The position numbers were made by a program, and so were the translations under genes. The notes below the pieces were generated by a model. The model saw nothing but the letters and a program-made list of their open reading frames with translations, was not told the DNA's origin and searched no databases. From Monosporascus cannonballus (Eukaryota; Ascomycota; Sordariomycetes; Xylariales), in the NCBI GenBank assembly GCA_004154925.1, contig QJNS01000166.1, positions 1 to 64,000 on the forward strand: a DNA stretch of 64,000 nucleotides. The letters are read 5' to 3'. This document shows positions 50,480 to 63,618 of the stretch, piece after piece; the first letter of the stretch is position 1; the number at the start of each line of letters is the position of its first letter.

Positions 50480-51010
50480 TTATATTCGTTATGTCGGGTC
50501 GTATCGAAAAACGTCGTTTTTGTAAGCGTGTTAACGTTTTAGTTTTATTATGCCCTTAAATCTTTCCTGTTCGCGCTATAAATTTGAGAATAAAATTTAT
50601 AAGATTTATTATAGTTTGGGAAAACGTGTACGTTGTATTAAGTACGGAGGTTTTTGTGACTTTTTTGGTTTTTTCGAATTTGAATACGATAAATTTATTG
50701 CAGAAAAAGACCACCTAAAACTGGAGAAACGTCTTACTGAAAAAGAATTATTGAAACCTTAATAGCGTTTAAATAAGTTGTTTGGCCGTTTAAACCGTTT
50801 GCGAAAACAAAAAAAGCTTTTTCGTAACCGTAGTATCGAGATGTTTTGTCGGGGTATCTAGGGTATGGAAGTTATAAAGGAGTTTAAGCGCTTAAAAAGA
50901 GAATAGGAACTGTTAAAGGCTGCCGTCGCGGTTATTACGTTAATGCAGGTCACGGCCAATTAACCCAATATTCCGGCTATTAACTGGTCGGCCGTTAATT
51001 AAGATGTACC
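50480..51010 (+). pseudogene. Antisense Cys-rich, coiled-coil ORF of family 1 copy B
   Basis: Plus-strand, opposite to pol. Open at 50329-50559 and 50550-50762 in overlapping frames, then continuing with a few stops to about 51010. It reads MSGRIEKRRF at the start, a region with spaced Cys and Tyr (several Tyr are probably former Cys), EKDHLKLEKRLTEKELL, and a basic RLRKQKKLFRN-type segment. Looks like a small nuclear or nucleic-acid-binding protein with a Cys cluster and a coiled coil. Less AT-rich than its surroundings. Function unknown. Confidence 0.55.
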
Positions 51011-54000
51011 CGTTATTATTAGTAAATATTTTTTAATAGGCGCTGGGCATTAATAAGGTTTTTGAAAAGTTTCCAGGTATTTTTGGAATCCGGATATTTT
51101 TTCCATTTAATTAGATATTAGGTAAATCAGTTTTGGTTTTATATATCGAAAATCCTTTCTATTTTATATATTTATTCGTTTTTTATTTTTATATTATCAT
51201 ATACCCTATCTATTTTAAATATATTTATTATTAATTCGAATAAAAAAACATAAAGAAATAAATAAAATTTAACTTTTGGTAAAAATTCTAATTAATAATT
51301 ATTTTTTAAAATTCTTTTAGTAATTTTATATAAATCGCTATACATAAAATCAAATTTTTATTAGGTTATTTAATTGATTATTTTTGGTAATAAGGAAAAT
51401 CATTTCTTTTTTTTCGAAACTTAATTCTTTTAATTTCATTTGGTTATAATATTGGCTTATTTAATTCCAAACGAATTTTAATATTATTTTTATCTTTTAA
51501 TATAATTATTATACTTATTTTAATATTAGAAATATTTTAACATTAATTAAATTATTATTATATATTTTTTTGTAAATTTTTGCAATAAAATTCAAATTTA
51601 CTTTTATTAATATTATTTCAATATTTTTGTAATAATTAATATTATAAATTAATTGTACGATTAATAACTTTTTAACCTAATTACTTTGTTCGTAATTAAT
51701 ATAATTTCGTAAATAAAACTTTAAGGTGTGGTTTATTCGTTTTATTTATTTATTTATTTAAAGTTTAAATACGTTAAATAATTTGTAATTTAGGCTAATT
51801 TGTATTATAACACTTGATTAAAACTTAAATACAAATATTGATCTTTTAGTTAAAATACTTTTTATTAATAATTAATATATGTTAAAAATATATTTAAAAA
51901 ATGTAAATTTTTTGTTCGGTATTTATATTTTCGTAATATATTAAAAAATAAAAAGTTTTCGGAATTCGGTTAATAATTACGAAAATATTATTATAATTTA
52001 TTTTTGTAATTAAATGGTTTAATATATAAAATATAATAATAAAATTAAATATAATTATATATAATAATTATTTTGCGATTAATAATGTTTATAATTTTTC
52101 GTATAGTTTATATTATTATACGTTTATTTTGGCGTAAATATCGCATTATTATACAATTCTTTATATAGTTAATTTTATTTTTAAAAATAATAAATACGTT
52201 AAAGCCGTTTTAAAATTTTGTAAATCCTTGGATATTTTTATAATTAATATCTATATATGTTTTATACTAAATCTTTTTAGTAATTTTTATAAAATTTGTA
52301 TTTTATCCGTTTTCTTAGTTTTTCATGAAACCGTTGTTATATTACTGAACTTTTTGATATATATTGAAAGGTACTGCCCGAATTATTATAATTTGTCGTA
52401 GGGGTAAATATTTTTCTGTAATGGTATCGAAAATTATATAATTAATTTTAATTAAATTTTCGTTAAAATTTAATTGTTTGTGTAAGGTATTTGTTTTATT
52501 ATTTTTAAGCCTTTTTTGTAAATAATAACGAAATCGAAATTTGCTAATTTGTTCTCGTATTTTAATTATTATTTTATAAGTTCTATGATGGTAATAAATC
52601 GGGTAAAATTTTGATAATTTATATAAATTTTCATCTAGTATAAGTTTCCTTTTAAAAAGTATTTAAATTTTCGAAATGCCATAATAATAACGATCGATCA
52701 TTTATTTAAAATATTATAATTAAGTTCGGTCTTTTTTAATTTATACGAAAAAAAATATAATAAGATATAATTTGCTTTCTTTATTTTGTTATTTGATTAG
52801 TACGTTTAATATGTAATTCGAAATATTGGTTTTTAATTTAACGGGATAATATATATCGTATATAATTGATATTTATTCTTTAATAATTATATCCTTAATG
52901 TTTTAAAATACCTTTTCCGTATTTGGCGTCTATTTAAATTCTTTTTTTTTTTCGTAAAGTTCGTTAAGAATATAATTATTTTGCTAAAACTTCGAATACA
53001 TTTTTTATAATAGTTAGCGAATCCAAAAAATACCTATACCTCTTTAATTATCGTTAACGTTTATTATTTCATAATTACAGCGATTTCTTTAAAATTTTGT
53101 TTAATATATTTTAAGTAATAATATGTCCTAAATATGTTATTTCTTATTTGTAAAATTAATTCCTTTTTACGTTAATAAATAATTTTATATTTTATAAAAT
53201 TTAAAACATTTTATAAATATATTTTTCGAATATTTTCTTTATTTTTTAAAAAATCAAAAAATCGCTAAAATAATAAATAATAAAAAAATCGAAATAGTTT
53301 CGTAGTATACAATTTATTATCTGTTAACAGGTAATTAATACGTTCGTAAATCTTATTAATATAATTAAATACTTAAATAATTTATATTTCGTTTTCAAAA
53401 TTCATTTTTATTCGTATTCTTTTTAATTTTAAAAAGGTTATATTTGTTTTCAAAATGGAATATTATAAATTATTTAATTTCGTAAAGTCGGTTCTTGTTT
53501 CCGTAATTAAAGGTAATAATATTCCATTTTTAATAATAATATTATTTAGTTGCCAATAATTAACTATAGGTTGTAATTTTCTATTTTTTTCATACAAACA
53601 ACATAAAGTATTTTATTAATAATTTCGAAAGTTAAATTTATTCTTTTTATAACCGATTTTTCAGATATTTTTTAAAAATACGTAATTCGTTTTCTTTAAA
53701 ATTATAAATAAGGTAAAACTTCGTTAAGGAATTTTCCTTAAGGAATGCCTTATAATTTTATTCGTTATGTTTTAATAATTTTGTATCGAATTTCTTTTTA
53801 AAAAAATCACATAGATTTGTAATATTATAATAATAGATTAATTAAAAATTTTAATTTTTAGGGTTATTGTTTTAAATTATTATTTTGTTATTTTAATTTT
53901 GCTTTAATAATAATTACGATACTTCGTAATTCTTTGGTACTTATTTTCTTTTTTATAGTTTATCTCTTTAAATAATAAGTTTTTTATTATATTCTTATGC

Positions 54001-55972
54001 CTATATTTGTCGTTATTATTAATTAAATATTAAGATTTTAATTTTTCTATCCGTTAATAAGGTATAAAACGAACCTTATTTAACTAATTCCTTTATTAAT
54101 TAAAGTTTCGTATTAACGTATCCATAATAATCCTAAGATTATGTCGTAATTTCCAAATAGAACGATATCGAAATCGATTATTTCGTATTATTCTTAAATA
54201 AAAATCTCGAAATAATTCATTATGCGTATGAATTTTCCGTTAGCGTCAGCCAATTCTTAATTTTCGGTGTTTGTCGTTATATAAGGTTTTAATTTATATC
54301 TTTATAACAATTTAAAGTTATTAACCATATTTAATACAATATAATTCCCGTTTAAAACTTCACAGTTTACCATTATAATATACCAGTACGTTCTTATTCG
54401 TATATCTAAGGTAATAAAGTTATTAACGGTTTTTATCGTCGTATTTAAAGGCTTTTTTGGAAATTTCTTTTAATTTTTCCGAGTTTTGATATTTTGCAGC
54501 TTTTTTACAGGTAATATTTTTCTTTTAATCTTTATTCCAATTTATTGAACTTTATATATATTTTTTCGTTTCATACGTTAAATTACTATATTTGTCTTTA
54601 GTACCGGCGTATTAGTTTTTAACTTTTATTAATTATTTTCGGTTTTGTAATAATTTTTCACATCATTAAATAAATTATTTTCTTATATTTACAACGGCAT
54701 TTTATTATACGATGTTCTAATTATCGTTTTAAAGATCCTTTATAAATTAACGTATTTTCTTTCTTAATAACCTTTTTTAGTAAGGGTCTATAATAAATAC
54801 TAATTAAAAATGGAAATCTAGAATAAACTTTTGGCAATATTCTTTTATTATTTATTATATTAATTCCTTTTCCGTTTAATAATTATATTATTAGTAATAA
54901 TAAAAAGCGATTTCTTATAGGCATGACTTTTTTCGGGTTAACTTTTTGTTTCGGCTAATTGTTAAATATTGTTTAAGCTTATAAATCGTAAATATCGATA
55001 TTATTACTTATTATTTTTGTTATTTCCGGTACGGTTTCTAAAATCGAACTTTTTATAATATATACGAATAATCCGTTTATAAATATATTATTTCTTTTTT
55101 TTCGTAATCAGGATATTCTCGTCGTCGACATTATATAACATATATTTTGCCATATTAATCAGAGGTTCTAAAATAAACTTTTTGTCCAATCCTGGTATTT
55201 ACGTCAGTATCTTTATAATGCTTTTTATTATATTCGCAATATTTATTAAGTTAGCTTCTTGGCTTTTCGTATTCTTCGTCGAATTTCTTATTATCATCAT
55301 CCTTATTAAACTTATGCTATAAGGGACCTAGTATATATTTAAACTGAATTATATTAATGTATTTGCTTCCGTTTTTCAGATTTTCTCTAGATTATCTCTT
55401 AGGTATTAGCTTTTAATTATCTTAATAAGGTTTTTTAAATGCTTTATACTATGTTATCTTATGTCCTATTTTATTATAATTATAATATTTAATTTGGCTT
55501 TAATTTTTTCTTTAAGTAACTCCTAGTTTCATAAGTTCTGGTTTTGTGCCGTAAAAAATATTATTACGTTAAAAAACGTTAATATTAGCTATATATCGGA
55601 ATTTGTGTTTATTTTTTCCTTTAATACCTTTAATACGCCATATATATTATGGATCGTTAATTTTAATTGTTATAACGATATAATCCGACAAACAATTAGG
55701 CCGATCGAATTTAAAAAATCTTTTTCCATTTCTTAAGCCGTCGAAAAATGTGGCTATTAATATTTTTAATTCTTAATTTAACTTAGTTATTAATGAAATT
55801 AATATATTTCTGTAACTAAATACGGATCTTTTTTTATAATTATTAGATTTATATTTCGGTTTTCGTAGTGTATTTATTATTTCAAAAACTTTCGTTAATA
55901 TATATTCGAATTATTTATAATTATTGTAAATTTGCATTATTTTTAGGTTTCGTTTTTCGACTAGTAAAATAA

Positions 55973-56401
55973 TATAACGGCTAGGCGGTTTAACAAACTA
56001 TTAAACCTTAAGTCGACGGGTTTATGTTAGCCGAAATATCGTAAAAATTTAAGTAATAAATACAGTAACGTATTACGTCTCGTAATGCTAAAGGTGTTTT
56101 AAGTAATAAATTATTATAATGCAAACACTTAATATTAATAAATATTACAAATTAAAATTATCTAAATTATAGAATTAATAAATATTTTTATATTTAATTT
56201 TTTCATCCTATCGAGCCCGGCTTTAAAGGTTTTACGATCGATTCTGTCGAACCTGGCTTTAAAGGCTTTACGATCGATCCTGTTAAGCCTAGCTCTAAAG
56301 GCTTTACGATCGATCCTATCGAGCCATTACGTAATTCGACCCACATAACTTAATTACCGTTACGACCGTTCTTTAAGGCCGCAGCCCGTTAAATTATAAT
56401 A
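55973..56401 (-). repeat. 3' LTR of family 1 copy C, with three 36-bp units
   Basis: 429 bp; units at 56211, 56247 and 56283, each 36 bp. Confidence 0.87.
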
Positions 56402-56559
56402 CGATCGTCCTTTTTTATCATTTTCGTTCCGAAAAATTTTTTTTCTTCTGTAAATCTCCCTTCCGCCATTATATCAAATCGTATTAAAAAATTAATTAAC
56501 AAAAAAACGAAAAAACGAAATAATTTGTTTAAATTAATTATTTCTCGAACCGTAAATAT

Positions 56560-57020
56560 GCCAATATGTTTTTATTATGTTCGTTACGGGTTATTATTTT
56601 GTCGTACTTTTTCGTCGGATTTTTCCAGGTATAAAAAGTACGTAACGTAAAATTAAGGCCTTTGTAATATTAACGGTTTTTTTTTAATTCGAAAAGCTCG
56701 TTTTTAATTATTTTAAAATTAAAATAAAGCTTAAAAAAGCTAAGAAAAAAACAAAGTAAACGTAGGCCAAAGTTTGTCGTTTTTAAAAACAAAAAAAAAT
56801 TATGGGCCAATCGTATAATACGCATATTATTTTGTGGGCTTCGGTCCCTGGAAAAGTTAGATAAGTTAGAACGTCGAAAGAAACAGGTCGATCGGGAGGC
56901 CGCTAAAGCTACCACGGCGGAGGCCGTTCCTTTTTTCGATTAATCTAACCTGGAATCCACAAACTGGTCGTTTATGAATTAGAGAACTTTTAACCCTGCC
57001 GATTTCGGCATTATTAGTAA
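56560..57020 (+). pseudogene. Antisense accessory ORF of family 1 copy C
   Basis: Plus-strand relative of the copy A ORF. Around 56820-56930 it reads LEKLDKLERRKKQVDREAAK, again charged and helix-like. The opposite strand is open for 81 codons (56915-56670), but that is a shadow. Confidence 0.5.
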
Positions 57021-60000
57021 AAGTTTTTTAACAGACGTTAGGCGCTAATAAAGTTTTTAGCGGATTCCTAGGTATTTTCGGAATCTGGGTATTTTTTCCA
57101 TTTGATCAGGTACTAAATAAATCCGTTTTGTTTTCGCATATCGAAAATTTTCTTTATTTCGTATATTTATTTGTCTTTTATTTCCACGTTATTTTATATC
57201 GTATATATTTTAATTATATTTATTATTAATTCGAATAAAAACATATAAAAAACTAAATAAAATTTAACTTTTAGTAAAAATTCCAATTAATAATTATTTT
57301 TTGAGATTCTTTTGGCGATTTTGTATAAACCAATATATTTAAAATTAAGTTTTTTATTAGATCGTTTTATTTAAATATTTTTTGTAACGAAAAAACCATT
57401 TTCCATTTTTTAAAATTTAATTCCTTTAATTTTTTTTAATTATAATATTTATTTATCTGATTCCGTACAAATTCTAATTTTATCTTTATTTTTTAATATA
57501 GTTATCGTAATTGTTTTAACGTAAATATTATTTTAATATTAATTGGACCGTCGTTACGTATTTTTTTATAAATTTTTGAAATAAAACCAAAATTTACGTT
57601 TATAAACATTATTTTAATGCTTTCGTAATAACTAATATTATAAGCTAATTAAATAATCGGTAGCTTTTTATCCTAATTATTTTATTCGTAATTAATATAA
57701 TATCAAAAATAAATTTCCAAAATTTAATTTATTCGTTTTATTTATTTTTTTATTTAAAGTTTAAATATGTTAAATAATTTATAATTTAGGCCGATTTATG
57801 TTATTAGGCCTTGCCAAAATTTAAATACAAATATCGATCCTTTATTTAATATAATTTCTATTAATAATTCGTATATATTAAAAATGTATTTAAAAAAATA
57901 TATATTAATTATTCGGCGTTTATGTCCTTATAATATGGTAAAAAATAAGAAAACTTCGTAAATCGCTCGACGATTACAAAAAAGCTATCGTAATATATTT
58001 CCGTAATTAAATTTTTTGATATAAAAAATTTAATAATAAAATCGAATATAATTAAATATTATAATCGTTTTATAACTAATAATAATTGTAATTTTCCGTA
58101 TGGCTTATATCGTCATACCATTGCTTTAGCGCAAACGTTATATTGCCGTATAATTTTTTATACCGTTAATTTTATTTTTAAAAAAATATATACGTTAAAA
58201 TTTTTTAAGGTTTTGTAAATCCCTGGATATCCATATAACTAATATTTATATATTTTTCGTATTAAATCCTTTTAATATTTTTCTGGCATTTATATTTTGT
58301 CCGTTTTTTAATTTTTTGGAAAATTATTATTATATTGTTAAATTTTCTAATATATATTGTTAGGTATTATCCGAATTATCGTAATTTGCTATAGGCGTAA
58401 ATATCCTTTTGTAATAATATTAAAAATTATATGGTTAACTTTAACCAATTTTTCTTTAAGGTTTAATCGTTTACTTAAAATATTTACTTTGTTATTTTCC
58501 GATTTTTTCTTATAAATAATAACGAAATCGAAATTCGCTAATTTTTCCGCGTAATAAAATTATCGTTCTGTAAGTTCCTTAATTATGGTAAATCGGGTAA
58601 GGTTTTAATAATCCGTATAAACCTTAACCTAATACAAATTTCTTTTTAAGAAATATTTAAATTCCCGGAATGTCATAATAATGGCCATAAATTTCTTATC
58701 TGGAATACCGTAATTAAGTTCGGCTTTTTTTAATTTATACGAAAAAAATATAATAGGGTATAATTTGCCTTAATTATTTCGTTATCCGATTATTATATTT
58801 AACGCGTAATTCGAAATATTGGTTTTTAGTTTAACGGGGCGGTTTAAATCATACATAATCAATATTAATTCGCTAATAATTACATTCTTAATATCCTAAA
58901 ATGCCTTTTGTATATTTAACGTTTATTTGAATTTTTTTTTCGTAACATTTACTAAGGGTATAATTATTTTGTTAAGATTTCGAATAAATTTTCTGTAATA
59001 ATTAACGAATCCAAAGAATATTTGTACCTTTTTAATTATTATTGGCGTTTGTTATTTTATAATTATAGTAATTTTTTTAAGGTTTATCTTAATATGTCCT
59101 GGGGTAATAATATATCCCAGATATTCCATTTTCTATATATAGAATTTATTTTTTTCCGCGTTAATAAATAACTTTACGTTCTGTAAAATTTAAAAAATTT
59201 TGTAAACATATTTTGCATATACTTTTTCCGTTTTTAAAAAAATGAAAATGTCGTCGAGATAGCAAATAACGAAAATATTAAAGTATTTTCGTAATACGTA
59301 ATTAATTATTCGCTAAAATGTTATTAGTACGTTCGTAAATCCTATTAATATAATTAAATATTTAAATAATCCGAATTTCGTTTTGAAAATTATTTTTTAT
59401 TCGTATCCTTTTTTAATCCTAATAAGGTTATATCCATCTTTGAAATTAAATATTATAAATTATTTAATTCCGTAAAATCGGTTTTTTATTGCCGTAATTA
59501 AAAATAATAATATTCGATTTTTAATTATAATATTATTTAATTATTAATAATTACCCATAAGTCGTAATTTCATATTCTTTTTAGGTACGAAAAATATCAG
59601 ATATTTTGCCGGTGATTTCGAAGGTCAAATTTATCTTTTCTGTAACCAGTTTTTTAAGTATTATTTTATAATTTTATTCGTTACATTTTGATAGTTTTAT
59701 ATTAAGTTTTTTTCTTAAAAGCTGCTCGTATTTGTAATATTGTAATAATATATTAATTACATTTTGTAATTTTTGGGGCTATTATTTTTTTAAATTATTA
59801 TTTAATTGCTTTAGTTTCGGTTTAATAATAATAACGATACGTCGTATTCTTTTTAATATCTGTTTTTTTATATTTTGTTCTTTTAGATAATAAGGTATTT
59901 ATCGTATTTTTATATTTATATTCGTTATTATCCTCGATCGAATATTAAAATCTTAATTCTTTTTCTTTTATTTATTAATAAGAAATAAAACAAATTTTAT

Positions 60001-62256
60001 CTGGCCAGTTTTTTCGTTAATTAAAATTCCGTACTGGCGTATTTACGGTAATCCTAAAATTATATCGTAATTCCCGAATAAAACGATATCGAAATTAATT
60101 ATTTAATATTATCTTTTAATAAAAATTTCGAAATAATTAATTTTGCGTATAATTTTTCCGTTATCGTAAACCAATTCCTAACTTTCCGCATTTGTTATTA
60201 TATAAGGTTTTAATTTATATTTCCATAATAATCTAAGCTTATTAATTATATTCGGTATAATGTAATTTCCGCTTAAAGATCCGTAATTTATTATTATAAT
60301 ATATTAATACGTTTCGATTCGTATTTTTAAAGTAATAAGGTTATTAACGTTTTTTATTATCGCGTTTAAAGCTTTTCTTAGAAACTTTCTTTAATTTTTT
60401 TAGGTTTCGTTATTTTGCAGCTTTTTTTTAAATAATTTTTTTTAAATTCTTATTTAAATTTATTAAACGTTATTTATGTTTTTGTATATAACTTATTAAG
60501 TTATTATATCTGTTATTATTATCGGCGTATTATTTCTTCGAACCGTATTAATTATTCCTGGTTTTTTTATAATTTCTTTTCTTATTAAATAAATTATTTT
60601 CTTATATTTGTAATTGTATCTTATTATACGTTATTTTGTTTATCGTTTTAGAAATTTTTTATAAATTAATATATTTTTAATAGCTTTTTTTTGGGAATCT
60701 GTAATAAATATTAATTGAAAATAAAAATCCGTAATAAATCTTTGATAATATTTTTTACCGTACGTTAAATTAACTTTTTTTCCGTTTAATAGTTACATTA
60801 TCCATAATAATAAAAAGGGTTTTTTTACGGGCACTGCTTTCCTTTAGGCCAATTTTTTATTTCGGCTAACTATTAGATATTTCCTGGGATTATAGTTCGA
60901 AACTGTCGATACCATTACTTATTATTTTTATTATGCCCGGTACGGTTTGGAAAATCGAATCCCTTATAATATATATAGGTAATTTATATGTAAATGTATT
61001 ATTTTTATTTTTCGTAATCGGAATATTCTCGTCGTCGACAGTATATGGCGTATATTTTACCGTATCGATCGGATATTCCGGAATAAAGTTCTTTTATTTA
61101 ATCCCGGTATTCGTATAACTATCCTTATAACGCTTTTTGCTATATTCGCAACGCTTATTAAGTTAATTTTTTAATTTTTTACATTTTTCGTTAAATTTCT
61201 TATCGTAATAATTTTAATTAGACTTTATGTAATAAGCCTAATATATATTTGGCTTAAATTATGTTAATAGCTTTGCTGTTATTTCCTTAATTATTCTTGG
61301 ATTATTTTTCCGGTATAGAAATCTAATTATCTTATCATAGCTTTTTAGGTTTTTTATATTTATAGGCCTTATATCCTATTTTGCCGCAGTTAAAGCAGTT
61401 TATCTGGCTCCAATTTTATTTATAAGTAATACCGAATTTTATAAATCCTGGCGCCGTTCCGTAAAAAATAAGGAATACGTTTTTTTTTTCACCTAATTGG
61501 ACTTATTATATTCCGAATTTAAAATATATTATTTTTTTTTCTCTTGTTATTTTTTAAATTATCGATTATTAATTTTAATTACCTTTATAATACACCAATT
61601 TAAGGTAATTAAGTATTCGATCCGAATAATCTTATTTTTCATATCGTCTTTGAATTCTTTATAAAATATATCGATAAAGGCATTAATTTTATTATTTCTT
61701 TATCCTGCCTTAATCGCAAAACTTTTAAGAATTACGGCGTATTTGGATATAAATCTTTTTTATCGGAATTATAAAAGTTGTTAAGTTATTAATTATTTTT
61801 TATCCGGATTACCGAAATTATCGCGTATTTTATTTTCGAAATTGGTATAAATAAAAAAATCTCGTTAATAAAATCCTTTTTATCTGCCTTTTTTATTTCC
61901 AAAAGGTTTTTTATAATAAGCTCAAATTAATTAGCCGTATTTTCTATTAGGTATGCTTTTATTATTAGGACTATATCCGCTGGGTTATTAAGATTTAAAA
62001 AACGAAAGTAAACTTATGCTTAAGTTAGGAAAATCTAAAGGTTACCTTTTTTATCGTAAGGTTCCGGCTTTTTGGGCTTTATACGGGCGAAAAAAAGTTA
62101 GGCAGGCGTAGCCTTAAGTTATCGAATTTCTTTTTCCAGCTCCCGAATTTAAGCCTAAAGCTATTAAATAAGGGTTTCCTAAATGCTGGTCGATATTTTA
62201 ACAATATTAAATATTGCTTAAAATCTAACGGTACTATTAAACAAAAGCTTATAACG

Positions 62257-62648
62257 TATAACGGCTAAGCGGTTTAACCAATTATTACACCTTAAGTCGA
62301 CGGGTTTATATTAATAGGAGTATCGTAAGAATCTAAATAATAAATATAATAACGTATTACGTTTCGTAATATTAAGGATACCTTAAGTAATAAATTATTA
62401 TAATGCAAACACTTAATATTAATAAATATTACAAATTAAAATTATCTAAATTATAGAATTAATAAATATCTTTATACTTAATTTTTTATCTTATTAAGCC
62501 CGGCTTTAAAGGCTCCACGATCGATCCTGTCGAACCTGGCTCTAAAGGCTCTACGATCGATCCTGTCGAGCCATCACGTAACTCGACCCACATGGCTTAG
62601 TCACCGTTGCGACCGTTCTCTGAGGCCGCAGCCCGTTAGATCATAACA
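62257..62648 (-). repeat. 5' LTR of family 1 copy C, with two 36-bp units
   Basis: 392 bp, ends ATCATAACA; units at 62494 and 62530. The partner has three units, a difference of 37 bp. Confidence 0.87.
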
Positions 62649-63195
62649 AATAACGTATTTTTTATAATAGGTTCGAATTAAATAACCGTATTTTCGGTAA
62701 ATTATCCGACTGCAAATTTAATTCGTATAGTAAGCATAATAAGTCGAATAGGAAAATACCTAGAGTACATTTAACATTAAGTTAAAAATAATTATAATTT
62801 AATTAAAGTTCCTTCGAAAAGTTATGATTTATAAAATTTAAAAGCATTTTTTAGTTCTTTGATAAAATTTAGCTAAATAACTTAGCTTGTTTAAAGGATT
62901 TTTCCAATTTCGAGAACCTTTTTTTTAAAGTTTTTTATAGGCGGCTTGAAAAAACGTTATAAGATCATTATTATTTTTCGTAAGCCTGAAAATACGTTCG
63001 TTTATAACGTCTAGGTGTCGAAAAACTTTTTCGTGAAAAAATCAAAGCTTTTTTTTTTTCCTTTTCGGATTCCATTTTAATATCCAGGTAATTAGGAACT
63101 TGATAAATAGGTTATTTGGGCTGCTTGTTAATAAATATAACGTTAATTAATATTGCTTAAAGTTTGACGGTATTATTAAATGAAAGGTTTTGACG

Positions 63196-63613
63196 TATAA
63201 TAGCTAAAAGATTTAATTAATTATTAAACCTTAATCGTACGAGTTCATATTAATAAAAGTATCGTAAGAATCTAAGCAATAAATACAATAATCGTATTAC
63301 GTTTCGTAATTCCAAGGGTACCTTAAATAACGATATTATAATTATAAGTTAAAGTTATTTAAATTATGGAATTAATAAACGTATATATTCTATTTCGGCT
63401 TAAATATCTTGGACTGGCTTAAAGGTATTTAGTTAATTAAGTCCCTTTAAGCCCCTTTAATATTTTTCTGGCTTAATTGGCTTAACGTCCTTAAGCCAAT
63501 AATATCATTTGAGCCTATTAAGCCGGTTACGTGACTTCTTGGCGTAGGTCGTAGCTTGGTTCTCCCTAAGGGTCCGACCGTCCGAAAAGGGCCAATACCG
63601 TTAGGTCATAACA
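63196..63613 (-). repeat. 5' LTR of family 1 copy B (variant middle)
   Basis: 418 bp, ends GGTCATAACA, partner of 49980-50398. Confidence 0.85.
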
Positions 63614-63618
63614 TTATC

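Larger units (their letters stand above)
55973..62648 (-). mobile_element. Ty3/Gypsy retrotransposon (family 1, copy C), nested in copy B, TSD AATAA
   Basis: LTRs 55973-56401 and 62257-62648, perfect TSD AATAA (55968-55972 and 62649-62653). It sits inside copy B, whose sequence resumes on the right with the same words found uninterrupted in copy A at about 46535-46570. Minus strand: palm motif FVICYLDDIFIF at about 59240-59275 (YLDD at 59250-59261, still intact) and a zinc knuckle CFNCGKIGYKAY at about 61363-61399, in which the His and last Cys are now Tyr. 6.7 kb. Confidence 0.9.
49980..63613 (-). mobile_element. Ty3/Gypsy retrotransposon (family 1, copy B), split by copy C, TSD TTATC
   Basis: LTRs 49980-50398 and 63196-63613 with a perfect TSD TTATC (49975-49979 and 63614-63618). 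It is interrupted by copy C at 55973-62648; without that the element is about 6.95 kb. Same orientation and organisation as copy A, but its LTRs share only their two ends with copies A and C, the middle being different. Gag/pol are destroyed by stops. The antisense ORF next to the left LTR is the best preserved of the three. Confidence 0.87.
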
